Source of the DNA: Nereocystis luetkeana
Taxonomy: Eukaryota; Sar; Phaeophyceae; Laminariales; Laminariaceae
NCBI GenBank assembly: GCA_031213475.1
Contig: JARUPZ010000002.1
Span: 16,721,069 to 16,785,068 of the forward strand
Direction of reading: 5' to 3'
Length of the DNA stretch: 64,000 bases
Shown: positions 59,801 to 64,000 of the stretch, in pieces
How positions within the stretch are numbered: position 1 is the stretch's first letter
Layout: the number at the start of each line of letters is the position of its first letter
The notes under the pieces: generated by a model
What the model was told of the DNA's origin: nothing
Database searches by the model: none
The model's input: the letters and a program-made list of their open reading frames with translations, nothing else
Position numbers and translations under genes: made by a program

Positions 59801-60692
59801 TTCATACTGATTTTATCATTCAAACGGGTATTACATTCCCGACCAGAGGGGTGTGCATTTCTCAAGGGGTGGTGCTAACCGATTCACGCGTCAGATAGAT
59901 CACGATATATCTATCTACATATCAGATAGATCATCTAGGTCGTAACCTGCCGTTGTGAGGTATTGTGCAGGATCTGTGTGTGGTACAGATAGACCCAACC
60001 CAGGAAACATGTCCTAGATCGTGCAGGTTATACGCGGCTCCCACCCATCCGGCGAACATGAGCTACTGTAGGGTCGTAAAATATTAGTAATATGCGCGCC
60101 CTGCAAATAGTGCATGATGACGTAGGAAGTGTCTTCAGATGATCTGTCAAAATGACCTGTAGGTGATCTTCAGAAATGATCTGTAGGAATGATCTGTATA
60201 TGATCTGTCAGAATGATCTGTAGGTGATATGTGGATGACATGTCCGAGGCAACATGAGGTACTATATCATACCAGGTACAGGTTAGGACATGCGTCTGCC
60301 CTGATTGGGAAGCAGGAGTCGATGATCCGTCGCAGGCAATATTGAGCTTTAGTAGATGGTACAGATCAGGAATATCTCTGTCTGCCCAGATAGATCTATA
60401 GATCATGATGGAGTAGGAATCGATGATTTAGGTCATGATCCGCCCAAGGCGCGCTTAACCCTTTGAATTCGGAGGGAAGAAATGAAACGCACACCCCCAC
60501 CTCCACCTGCACCCCAACACCCCCACCCGCCCCCGCCCTCCCCCTCACGGTGATGTTGACCTCAACAACGTGCGCAGATCACACACATGCTTCAACCGCA
60601 TAGACTTGCCCATGTACTCGAACAAAAAGGAGATGGAGGAATACCTCACCATGGCCATCAACATGGAGTGTACGGGCTTCGGCATCGAGTAG
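31140..60692 (+). CDS. HECT-type E3 ubiquitin ligase, 14 exons (exons 2-15)
   Basis: The exons are 31140-31283, 35121-35210, 36443-36656, 38148-38275, 39349-39603, 46567-46659, 47557-47724, 48254-48408, 50912-51034, 52617-52782, 54062-54397, 55745-55861, 56785-56855 and 60578-60692. Together they give 2,175 nt (724 codons plus stop) with every splice phase matching. Residues 1-192 form three VPxGVxPGxxF / CPPxVxPGxxI repeats, 193-277 a linker with a Gly-rich run, 278-364 a pre-HECT region, and about 365-724 the HECT domain with catalytic Cys691. The product accepts ubiquitin from an E2 on that Cys and passes it to substrate lysines. The N-terminal repeats are probably the substrate or membrane-targeting part. 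Exon 1 is probably at 16,728. Confidence 0.9.
31580..31680. mobile_element. Palindromic MITE-like repeat, family B, copy 5
   Basis: Hairpin from GTTAACCCTTTTTAAAACTG to CTAAAGGGGATTAAC, with centre ACTCAAACTTCAAGTAG, in intron 2. Confidence 0.75.
33236..33344. mobile_element. MITE family A, copy 8
   Basis: A full unit running TATTACGGGGGGCCACAT to GGTCCCCCGTAATA, with a diverged T-rich centre. Confidence 0.8.
34120..34250 (+). repeat. About 43-bp tandem repeat (TAATGCCGATACCCGATA)
   Basis: About three diverged units of ATAGTGCCGGTCTAATAATG, then CCGATACCCGAT. The neighbouring CCAGTGTGACAGCGTGCGG also resembles 30,480, suggesting one dispersed element. Confidence 0.6.
35121..35210 (+). CDS. 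HECT gene exon 3: second half of repeat 1
   Basis: The acceptor is GGGGACAG and the donor GCCCAG|GTGAGA, both phase 0. Residues 49-78 begin VRCPPDVTGGSRIMVLVP, the CPPxVxxGxxI half of the repeat split from exon 2 by the intron, then a Gln/Arg-rich tail. Confidence 0.85.
35404..35606 (+). repeat. Repeat family D, copy 3
   Basis: GCTGCCGTTGTGGGAGGTTG, ACAGGATCTGTATTG, TAGATCATGCAGACAA and GGCAACGTGAGCTAC are in the family order. The copy ends just before a family A MITE. Confidence 0.65.
35616..35724. mobile_element. MITE family A, copy 9
   Basis: A full unit from TGTTACGGGGGACCATCG to GGTCCCCCGTAATA in intron 3. Confidence 0.8.
36443..36656 (+). CDS. HECT gene exon 4: repeat 2 and first half of repeat 3
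   Basis: After a 200-nt C/T-rich tract and CTAAAAG, it encodes residues 79-149. These include MATVPRGVSPGGEFNVMV, then VRVTCPPNVTPGMQIRIRLE, then FEVAVPQGVRPGQPFALI. One whole repeat is uninterrupted here, which shows the period. The donor ATTG|GTCAGT is phase 1, and a poly(G) run lies about 50 nt into the intron. Confidence 0.9.
36787..36925 (+). repeat. Two tandem short repeats related to family C
   Basis: TCATTTGACCATTTACCACG and TCATTTGACCATTGACCACG are each followed by CATCCCTTYCGAGACGGAGC. A poly(G) run (36,837-36,851) separates them. Further copies lie at about 39,705-39,765 and 52,835-52,905. The order GTACTC ... GACCA ... CGGAGCA parallels family C. Confidence 0.7.
37292..37672 (+). 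repeat. About 30-bp minisatellite in intron 4 (CCGTCGGTAGCGGCAGTC)
   Basis: At least twelve units of GTCGGTAGCGGCAGTCGAYCC occur here. Because the unit length is a multiple of three, a long open frame with Pro-Ser-Val-Ala repeats results. It is bounded by intron sequence and is not treated as coding. Confidence 0.8.
37955..38125 (+). repeat. (CTG)n tract abutting the exon 5 acceptor
   Basis: CTG and TTG triplets run for about 170 nt and end about 20 nt before the AG at 38,146-38,147. They replace the usual pyrimidine tract, so repeat length changes could affect splicing. Confidence 0.75.
38148..38275 (+). CDS. HECT gene exon 5: end of repeat 3
   Basis: The acceptor GCCATGCAG leaves CG to complete an Ala codon with the last G of exon 4. 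Residues 150-192 read GGQRVMVHCPLDARPGQ, then KIRFQLPIQLSEAQLQTYSI and HYSGK. The donor AAG|GTGAAA is phase 0. Confidence 0.9.
38400..38508. mobile_element. MITE family A, copy 10
   Basis: A full unit from TCTTACGGGGGACCATAG to CCCCCCCGTAATA. The centre AAATATAGAGGTTTTTG is undisturbed. Confidence 0.8.
38630..38840 (+). repeat. Repeat family C, copy 2
   Basis: It reads AGTAGGATGCAGCTCACG, CGTCCCGGCATTGCACAC, GACTACGGCCATGCATGA, then GTGCACC and a C run, the reverse orientation of copy 1. Confidence 0.7.
39160..39290 (+). repeat. Family C end fragment and poly(C) tracts in intron 5
   Basis: TATGGTCATATAACTACGGC, CATGCATGAC and GAGTACAC are followed by long C runs leading to the acceptor of exon 6. 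Confidence 0.6.
39349..39603 (+). CDS. HECT gene exon 6: GWVRCVG segment and Gly-rich linker
   Basis: After TTTTTGCCAG it encodes residues 193-277. DGWVRCVGTDLKFHWVRHDE joins directly to HYSGK of exon 5. A run of Gly/Ala (GGGGGAAGGGG type) follows, then QQRRGTISDRTMLKRK. The donor AAG|GTGCGC is weak but gives phase 0. The Gly run comes from a G-rich tract and may vary in length. Confidence 0.85.
41040..41250 (+). repeat. Repeat family D, copy 4
   Basis: TCGCCTCCCGTTCTGGGG, GTTGTGCAGAATCTGCATAC and AGGAAACATGTCCTAC match the other copies; the right end is more diverged. Confidence 0.5.
41348..41464. mobile_element. MITE family A, copy 11
   Basis: The left end is TATTACGCAGGACCATAT and the right end GGTCCCCCGTAATA; the arms are more diverged (ACTTCCTTTAGG replaces CTATTTACTATGG). 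Confidence 0.7.
41580..41820 (+). repeat. 18-20-bp minisatellite (TTATCACCCGTGTG)
   Basis: About twelve tandem units of TTATCACCCGTGTGTTATC vary by one to three bases, with occasional shorter units. Confidence 0.8.
42060..42168. mobile_element. MITE family A, copy 12
   Basis: A full unit from TATCACGGGGGACCAGAG to GGTCCTCCGTGATA. Both ends carry the matching change A-to-C/T-to-G, consistent with terminal co-variation or gene conversion. Confidence 0.8.
42169..42265. mobile_element. Palindromic MITE-like repeat, family B, copy 6
   Basis: Directly abuts the family A copy. AATCTTTTAGAACAGCAGTC mirrors the right end GACCGCAGTCTTGTAAGTG. Confidence 0.65.
42850..43157. mobile_element. TA-flanked MITE, 308 bp (Tc1/mariner-like)
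   Basis: Left end GACTCCTCAGAGCGCTCCC and right end GGGAGCATCCTGAGAAGTC are inverted and both flanked by TA. Inner arms also pair: CCGAGAGCTTTCTGG with CCGAGAAAGCTCCCGG, and CCAGAGTGGTAG with its complement CTACTCTGG. No coding sequence. Confidence 0.7.
43255..43605. repeat. (AAT)n tract, left of repeat H copy 2
   Basis: About 330 bp of AAT/AAC triplets with interruptions. One interruption is TACCAGGTA at about 43,380, inside otherwise regular AAT repeats. Confidence 0.9.
43606..44527. mobile_element. Retroelement-like repeat H, copy 2
   Basis: It matches 29,406-30,268 from ATATACCTATGATGGTCC to GTAGCCCCTTGTA, with a poly(G) run inserted at about 44,056-44,078. On the minus strand some frames of copy 1 persist while the longest is broken, so coding function is not supported. 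AAT tracts flank both sides, suggesting insertion into a microsatellite. Confidence 0.7.
44565..44706. repeat. (AAT)n tract, right of repeat H copy 2
   Basis: AAT, GAT and AGT triplets, the probable right half of the same microsatellite. Confidence 0.85.
46140..46245 (+). repeat. GGTTT-rich tract
   Basis: Repeated TTTGGTTTGG units upstream of exon 7, with no coding evidence. Confidence 0.7.
46567..46659 (+). CDS. HECT gene exon 7: pre-HECT segment
   Basis: After GGCCTCGCAG it encodes SLLAGSNFRIEGSAFVRKLS and KLKHRHYMVEL (residues 278-308), ending before GTGAGA in phase 0. Together with exon 8 it makes the FVRKLxK...ELVxAxEA segment that precedes the HECT domain in related stramenopile proteins, recalled by pattern. 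Confidence 0.75.
47187..47556 (+). repeat. (GAT)n tracts upstream of exon 8
   Basis: Two similar blocks of TGATGATGTATGATGATG (about 47,200-47,340 and 47,360-47,500) are a local duplication. They run into the acceptor GACGAGCAG, and in frame they would encode Asp-rich sequence, so the exon start is uncertain if that AG is not used. Confidence 0.75.
47557..47724 (+). CDS. HECT gene exon 8: helical segment before HECT
   Basis: Residues 309-364 begin VRAEEATLDASVPEANLTF and continue PFKEKVDWFNKQCDLLRVPW and VEHQHLK. The CDLLRVPW phrase and following helix correspond to the start of many HECT domains. The donor AAG|GTATGA is phase 0. The intron is only 529 bp and contains a family C repeat. Confidence 0.85.
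48013..48232 (-). repeat. Repeat family C, copy 3
   Basis: A complete copy from GTGTACTCGATAGGAGAGAT to GCATCCTACTAAGG, preceded by a G run (47,994-48,022). It ends 22 bp before exon 9 and supplies most of intron 8. Confidence 0.75.
48254..48408 (+). CDS. HECT gene exon 9: start of the HECT N-lobe
   Basis: After GGCTGGCAG it reads VRRNNLLEDSMAAMESV and later FEFLGEPGVDAGGVAREWF (residues 365-415). Both are hallmark N-lobe phrases. It ends TCTGAAGG before GTAAGA in phase 2. Confidence 0.92.
48409..50911 (+). other. Intron 9 (2.5 kb)
   Basis: Besides the tentative hAT-like element it holds a GATC tract at about 49,198-49,215, a (CTG)n patch at about 49,515-49,550 and a degenerate GAAAGGGTACAGGTAGT repeat at 50,310-50,620. 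No extra exon was recognised. Confidence 0.6.
48484..48735. mobile_element. Small TIR element, hAT-like ends (tentative)
   Basis: CAGGGCTGGGCACTGGC and GCCAGTGCCCAGCTCTTG are inverted, and the first resembles hAT termini. The 8-bp flanks (GTAATGGG and GTAGGTAT) do not match, so no target duplication is shown. Confidence 0.45.
50912..51034 (+). CDS. HECT gene exon 10: HECT N-lobe
   Basis: A T-rich tract and GTCTCGCGCAG precede it. The split Gly codon joins to VFNPDFALFQYSS; the exon ends QHFHFVG with AG before GTGGGT (phase 2). Residues 416-456. Confidence 0.92.
51695..51900 (+). repeat. Repeat family C, copy 4
   Basis: GTAGGATGCAGCCCACC, CCGTCCCGGCATTGTAGGG, GACTACGGCCATGCATGG and CTATCGAGTACACCCCCC are in family order. 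Confidence 0.75.
51962..52195 (+). repeat. Repeat family C, copy 5
   Basis: A near copy of 51,695-51,900 in direct orientation, 60 bp away, ending in a 29-base C run (52,184-52,212). The pair looks like a recent tandem duplication. Confidence 0.75.
52617..52782 (+). CDS. HECT gene exon 11: HECT N-lobe
   Basis: Acceptor ACCGTCAAG. The split Arg codon completes FVGRLLGKALFDGQLV, then LVRPLYKHLLGWPIAF, ending TELDDVE before GTGGGT (phase 0). Residues 457-512. G runs follow the donor. Confidence 0.93.
52783..54061 (+). other. Intron 11 with opposed poly(G) and poly(C) tracts
   Basis: G runs lie within 60 nt of the donor (52,809-52,833) and long C runs near the acceptor (53,768-53,830; 53,951-53,980). 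A family C-related fragment lies at 52,835-52,905 and further ACTACGGCCATGCATG-like fragments at 53,835 and 53,905. No exon seen. Confidence 0.6.
54062..54397 (+). CDS. HECT gene exon 12: N-lobe to hinge, including the E2-binding region
   Basis: The longest exon (112 codons, residues 513-624), phase 0 at both ends. It reads LDFTVTEDRLGSM, VVDLKEGG, VTNENIGEYVELV, FYDVIPEALLSVF and ELELLMCGLPQIDL. These follow the HECT N-lobe order, including the E2-contacting helices. A G run follows the donor AAG|GTGAGG. Confidence 0.93.
54460..54590 (+). repeat. SINE-like repeat body without the tRNA-like head
   Basis: CGCGATAAAAATG, GGGAGAAGAAGAGCCTGC and CCCGAATCTGAGCTGCGA match the body at 7,070-7,160. 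The tRNA-like head is missing, as in 5'-truncated SINE copies. Confidence 0.5.
54734..54847. mobile_element. MITE family A, copy 13
   Basis: A diverged left end (TATACTTTGGCGGGAGACC), with the right end CCCCCGTAGTA and a recognisable centre. Confidence 0.7.
55187..55345. repeat. GGGTC/GACCC inverted cluster
   Basis: Tandem GGGTCGGGTC on the left half is inverted as CCGACCCGATCCGACCC on the right half, around GAGAGTTTGAAAAC. It can form a long G-rich hairpin. Confidence 0.75.
55745..55861 (+). CDS. HECT gene exon 13: end of N-lobe / start of C-lobe
   Basis: After CCCACCCAG it reads IVKWFWEVMAGFETEQ and VLQFVTGTSGVPSQGF, residues 625-663, phase 0 at both ends. WFWEV and LQFVTGT are diagnostic of HECT ligases. 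Confidence 0.95.
55920..56470 (+). repeat. About 30-bp minisatellite (GGTCGGTAATAGTCGTGTTG)
   Basis: Diverged units of GTCGGTAATATTCGTGTTGAC fill intron 13. It resembles the GTCGGTAGCGGCAGTC array in intron 4. Confidence 0.75.
56785..56855 (+). CDS. HECT gene exon 14: C-lobe
   Basis: A 71-nt exon after TTTCTCCAG, reading GNDGNIRRFTINGLPDLDSG and LFP (residues 664-686), ending AA before GTGAGT in phase 2. Confidence 0.93.
57262..58138. mobile_element. PIF/Harbinger-type element, 877 bp, in intron 14
   Basis: GGGCCCATCTTGTCG and the right end CCGTTAAGATGGGCCC are inverted, and TAA flanks both sides (57,259-57,261 and 58,139-58,141). TAA fits the TWA target rule. Inner A/T-rich arms (TTTCAATTTGAG with GAAATTGAAAATG) also pair. 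A central open frame (57,586-57,987) has no recognisable domain. Confidence 0.75.
58182..58360 (+). repeat. Three tandem 57-bp units
   Basis: GGGAACCTATATGATAGTAA, then the CCTGCCGTTTGTTGTTGTAG and AGAGCATTAGGCG parts, repeated three times. Confidence 0.85.
59262..59300 (+). repeat. Short telomere-like TTAGGG tract
   Basis: GGGGTTAGGGTTAGGGTTAG, a few units only. It is internal, so no chromosome end is implied. Confidence 0.7.
59395..59795 (+). repeat. 23-24-bp minisatellite (ATAGTACCACATTGGCCC)
   Basis: About sixteen units of ATAGTACCACATTGACCCAAA. Single diverged units appear from about 59,000. The minus strand stays open through it and reads a repeated Trp-Tyr/Gly-Gln-Cys peptide; this is a consequence of unit length and is not called as coding. 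Confidence 0.9.
59893..60075 (+). repeat. Repeat family D, copy 5
   Basis: CCTGCCGTTGTGAGGTATTG, GCAGGATCTGTGTGTGG, AACCCAGGAAACATGTCC and TGAGCTAC in order. GATCTGTAGG-type repeats continue to about 60,430. Confidence 0.65.
60578..60692 (+). CDS. HECT gene exon 15: catalytic C-lobe and stop
   Basis: After GTGCGCAG the split Lys codon leads into SHTCFNRIDLPMYSNKKEM. The exon ends INMECTGFGIE and TAG at 60,690-60,692 (residues 687-724). The Cys codon at 60,588-60,590 (Cys691) is the ubiquitin-accepting residue. Its position 34 codons before the stop is normal for the family, so the enzyme looks intact. Confidence 0.96.
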
Positions 60693-60784
60693 AGGGCTGG
60701 CTGTCAGCGCAGCGTCGAAAGGGCCGCTCTGTTGGTTTGCTGGCTCTTGTTGGTTTGCTCGAGGCTCGCTTGCGACGTGTTTGA

Positions 60785-60828
<44 letters not shown>

Positions 60829-61892
60829 TGCTCGCTTTGCTCTGCTCTGCCTGCTTTGCTTGCTGGTCCGCGGCGCTTTCACCCAACCTACTCGAAAAAC
60901 TGCTCATAGCTATATACTAATAGCTATTGCTGTTGTTGAAATAGCTATCCGATAAGTCGTGGGGGGGGGGGGGGGGGGGTTCTGTAAGGGGGGCAGGACA
61001 CCCTGCCTTTTTTCGTGACCTTGTCCTTCGTCTTCACTTCTTTTTGGTTTGTGTCTCGTGCCCGGCGGGGGAGGGGGGGGGGGGGGAGGGTCACCGGATG
61101 CCGCCCGCCTCCCTCACCAAAACCACTGCCTCGCCCCGGGATGGATGCGCGGATTGGCACGAAGCGTGGCCTGAGTTTGGCCCCGTGCCGCTCTCGTCAC
61201 CAGGCGAAAAAAAGAGTTGTCTTGAGGAACCAACGGCATGCCGTATCACGCTTGTGATACGATAACGGACCGCCTGGGAGGGACGCATCTCGGGAAACCC
61301 ATTTTTCTTCGAGTTAGCCACGGGGGGGGGGGGGGGGGGCGGACGAGCACGCACTACGAAGAAAAATGGTGGCTTCGGAGAGATATCGTGGAGATTTACT
61401 TCCATAGACGCATCGCTTGTATGTTTGCACCCTCTCTCCGTGGTCGAGAAAATCAGATTCGTCCGAGGGGGGGGGGGGGGTGTTTTCTATTCACCCGGGT
61501 GATACGGGTAGGCACCGGTGCGCAATGAGGGGAGGGGGGACGCCGCGATTTCCGTCGATCCTGTTTTGGAGGTGGGGGGGGGGGGACAGGGGACGTTGAT
61601 ATTTCCGTCGGTCCTGTGGTTGTGCGATTTTTTTTTGTGGTTGTTTTGGGGTCGAGAGAGTGGGAGACTTGAAGAGATTGCTGTCCAGAGACGAACGTGT
61701 GCGGGGCAGGGAGAGGGCGGGGGGGGGGGGCAGCAGTACGATGTATACGCCAGGGTAGATAGGTCACGGCGCGCGGCAGGTTTTTGCCCGATTGTTTTGA
61801 CAGTAAGTATTAGGAGCGGTAGTGTTCCCCGTGGGTTTCGGCGAGGGAGTACGTACTTTCGTCGCTGCTGCTGCTGTTGCTGCTGTTGCTGC

Positions 61893-61939
<47 letters not shown>

Positions 61940-62384
61940 ATCATGGCGATGATGGTTACACTCTCTTGCGCGCGCGGCGATAAGTAGCTACTCGAGCAAG
62001 AGCGACGTCGCCTTTTGGCTTCCCTCGCTCGGCCACCCCTCCCCCCGCCCCCCGCCCCCCCCCCCCCCCCCCGCCGCCTCTCCCCTTGAGCAGCGCGAGC
62101 AAAGCGCACGTTGAGGAGTGCGCCTTTTGCCTCCCCCCCCCCCCCCCCCCAAGGGTGCGCAAGCGTTTCTGCAAACGGTTGTTCCCTCTTACTAGGTTGC
62201 GCTGTCTTTGTGTCGTGGGGGGTTTTCGTTGTTTAGGTGAGGGGTGATTTTTTTTTTTGTCTCTTCTTTTCTTGTGACTGTTTTCAGCGCGGCACGGGTT
62301 TTGACAATGCGCAGGCGTCGGCCTGGCAAATTACCACTGTATACACACTTCCATCGCCAATGGAAGGCATAACGCTTATTTCGT

Positions 62385-62700
62385 TTGGAAAACTGAAACG
62401 CTTCCTTCCTTTGGAAAACCGAAACGCTTACGTATGTTTGCCTCCTTTGGACAACCGAAACGCTTTCTTCCTTTTGAAGACCGAAAAATTGCTTCTTTCG
62501 GACATCATGAAACGCTTGTCCTTCCTTTGAAAAACCGGAACGCTTCCTTCTGACTTTGGAAAAACGAAAGGCTTCCTTCCTTTGGAAAACCGAAACGCTT
62601 CTTTTCCTTGGAAAAACCAAATGCCCCCATCCTCTTGAAAACCGAAACGCTCCCTTTGGAACACAAAAAAACGCTACTTCCTTTGGAAAACTGGAACGAT
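62385..62700 (+). repeat. About 26-bp minisatellite (CCTTTGGAAAACCGAAACGC)
   Basis: Ten or more units of TTTGGAAAACCGAAACGCTT with substitutions and short insertions. Confidence 0.85.
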
Positions 62701-63357
62701 GATATGTACCTGATGTATATATATACCTGGTATGTTTTTTCCTCTTGTTTGCTGTTTTCTTTTTCGATGCTGTCTCTATTTTGCTGTCGTGTGCTCTTCC
62801 CCGGTCGGGTCTCTGATCCGCACGGCACTGCGTCGCACCGCCTGTACCCTACTGTCCCGAGACAGAGAGAGACGGCATACAAGTACTAGCCCACTTAGTT
62901 GTTGGTTCTGTGTGTTTGTGCAGGTAGCTGAAGAGGGGCGGGGAGAAGGGGGGGGGTCCGAAATTATTATGGAGCGATGGTCAACGAGAAACAGGAATCG
63001 AAGAAAACAAAAATGAAATGTGTACTGGTACGTAAACAAGAAACAAATAAAAAATATCAATAGTGCCTGGTTGATTGAATAGGTGACCAGGGTATAATGT
63101 CCGAATATCTCGGTCCGTCGTCCGTCTGATTCAAATACTACTTACTGCTGTACTACCGGACGCAACACTCCGAGCGCATATATTTTTGATGAAAAGAAAC
63201 AGATAGATAGATGATAATACCGTGCATTTTGTCAAAAGGTAGTAAAAGTAGATTCCCAGTAACATGGAGCAAGCAGCAGCAGCAGCAATCACGACATGAA
63301 ACAAGACGTATTACTCGTACCGGATACCCAGGTATGCACGTACATATTCCTGGCGGG

Positions 63358-63459
63358 CTAACCCACCCCTTCAGAACTGCCATCCCGTTTATGGGGACAA
63401 ACCAGCCAAATTCTACCTGGTATGTAGTTTGTCCCAAAAACGGGGCTGCAGTCCTTAAC
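63358..63459. mobile_element. Palindromic MITE-like repeat, family B, copy 7 (carries TACCTGGTA)
   Basis: Arms CCCTTCAGAACTGCCATCCC and GGGGCTGCAGTCCTTAACG. In the centre, TTCTACCTGGTATGTAG replaces the TTTGAGTAG type of other copies. Confidence 0.7.
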
Positions 63460-63628
63460 GTATTTTTTCGACCTCACAACAAAAAAGATCGGAATGAAGA
63501 ACAAGCCGGAGCGCTATATATATATGTATACATCACAGTACAACAGGACGATTTAAGACTAAAAAACAAGTTTGGTTTCAATTTTATTATTTATTTGCCT
63601 TCTGACAATGTGCAGGGCGTACGTATTT

Positions 63629-63740
63629 GTTTCCCAATTTTAGATCACTCGCTCTTTATTTAGAAGAAAGGGGGGGGAGGGGGACGACAGACAGTTAGTA
63701 GTGGAGGATCTCTAGAACCAAGTGATCCAAAATTGGGAAA
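63629..63740. repeat. Inverted repeat with 19-bp arms
   Basis: TTTCCCAATTTTAGATCACT and AGTGATCCAAAATTGGGAAA pair with about 70 bp between them; could be the ends of a very small element. Confidence 0.7.
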
Positions 63741-64000
63741 ATAATAGACTTCACTTCGTTGCCATAAATCGTCCTATGATCACAGCTCTCCTGTTTGCTT
63801 GTCATTCTGGCTTTTTTTATGTGAGGTAGGTGTCGGAAAGAAGACAGTCAGTCGCGGGCGCCCTGGCAACTGTTACAGTGCTCGTACAGACTACGAGGCA
63901 GTTACGTACCAGGTAGTTTTATACTGCTGTTTTTATTTTTTATAATTATGAAATACGTCAGCTGTGAGTTCGACTGTTTACGAGTATATATATGTATAGT

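Larger units (their letters stand above)
60693..64000. other. 3' flank, no further gene recognised
   Basis: Immediately after the stop is a (GGCT)n tract (60,783-60,830), then several poly(G) runs, a (CTG)n tract (61,862-61,940) and poly(C) runs. No confident polyadenylation signal was identified. Confidence 0.55.

Noticed and set aside
59286-59865. Trp/Tyr-rich repeat frames on the minus strand
   Set aside because: Translations of the 23-24-bp minisatellite open in several frames at once.

Overview
This is nuclear DNA from a eukaryote with dispersed exons, GT-AG introns of 0.5 to about 14 kb, heavy microsatellite, poly(G) and poly(C) content, and many small transposons. No bacterial-style operons, rRNA or CRISPR arrays are visible. 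The one clear host gene joins repeats of the form VPxGVxPGxxF / CPPxVxPGxxI to a C-terminal HECT ubiquitin-ligase domain. That combination and the long-intron style suggest a photosynthetic stramenopile, most likely a brown alga. This is inference; no species-diagnostic marker was found.

Layout. Positions 1-16.7 kb are repeat-rich with no convincing gene: several MITE families, minisatellites, a tRNA-like (SINE-like) segment, local duplications and a 497-bp foldback element. At 16.7 kb lies a probable first exon (N-terminus MGNT). Positions 18,498-26,142 are a complete-looking 7,645-bp Mutator-like element (MULE) with 204-238 bp terminal inverted repeats and a perfect 9-bp target duplication. 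It carries a five-exon, 450-codon gene with a FAR1/WRKY-GCM1-type zinc finger but no visible DDE catalytic core. Three smaller elements are nested in its introns and a fourth lies beside its right TIR. Positions 26.1-31.1 kb are intergenic or intronic repeats, including a retroelement-like repeat with a 13-bp target duplication.

Positions 31,140-60,692 hold 14 exons of the HECT E3 ligase. Their reading frames and splice phases join exactly into 724 codons plus stop (781 with the proposed exon at 16,728). Exons 2-5 encode three beta-type repeats, exon 6 a Gly-rich linker, exons 7-8 the pre-HECT helical region, and exons 9-15 a full HECT domain with the catalytic Cys in HTCFN. If the first exon is right, the MULE sits in intron 1 of this gene. 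The introns carry MITEs, poly(G)/poly(C) tracts and minisatellites. Positions 60.7-64 kb are 3' flanking repeats.

The most unusual signal is a 9-bp near-palindrome, TACCWGGTA, occurring about 40 times on both strands. In at least three repeats it looks like a small insertion at a TA that sibling copies lack.
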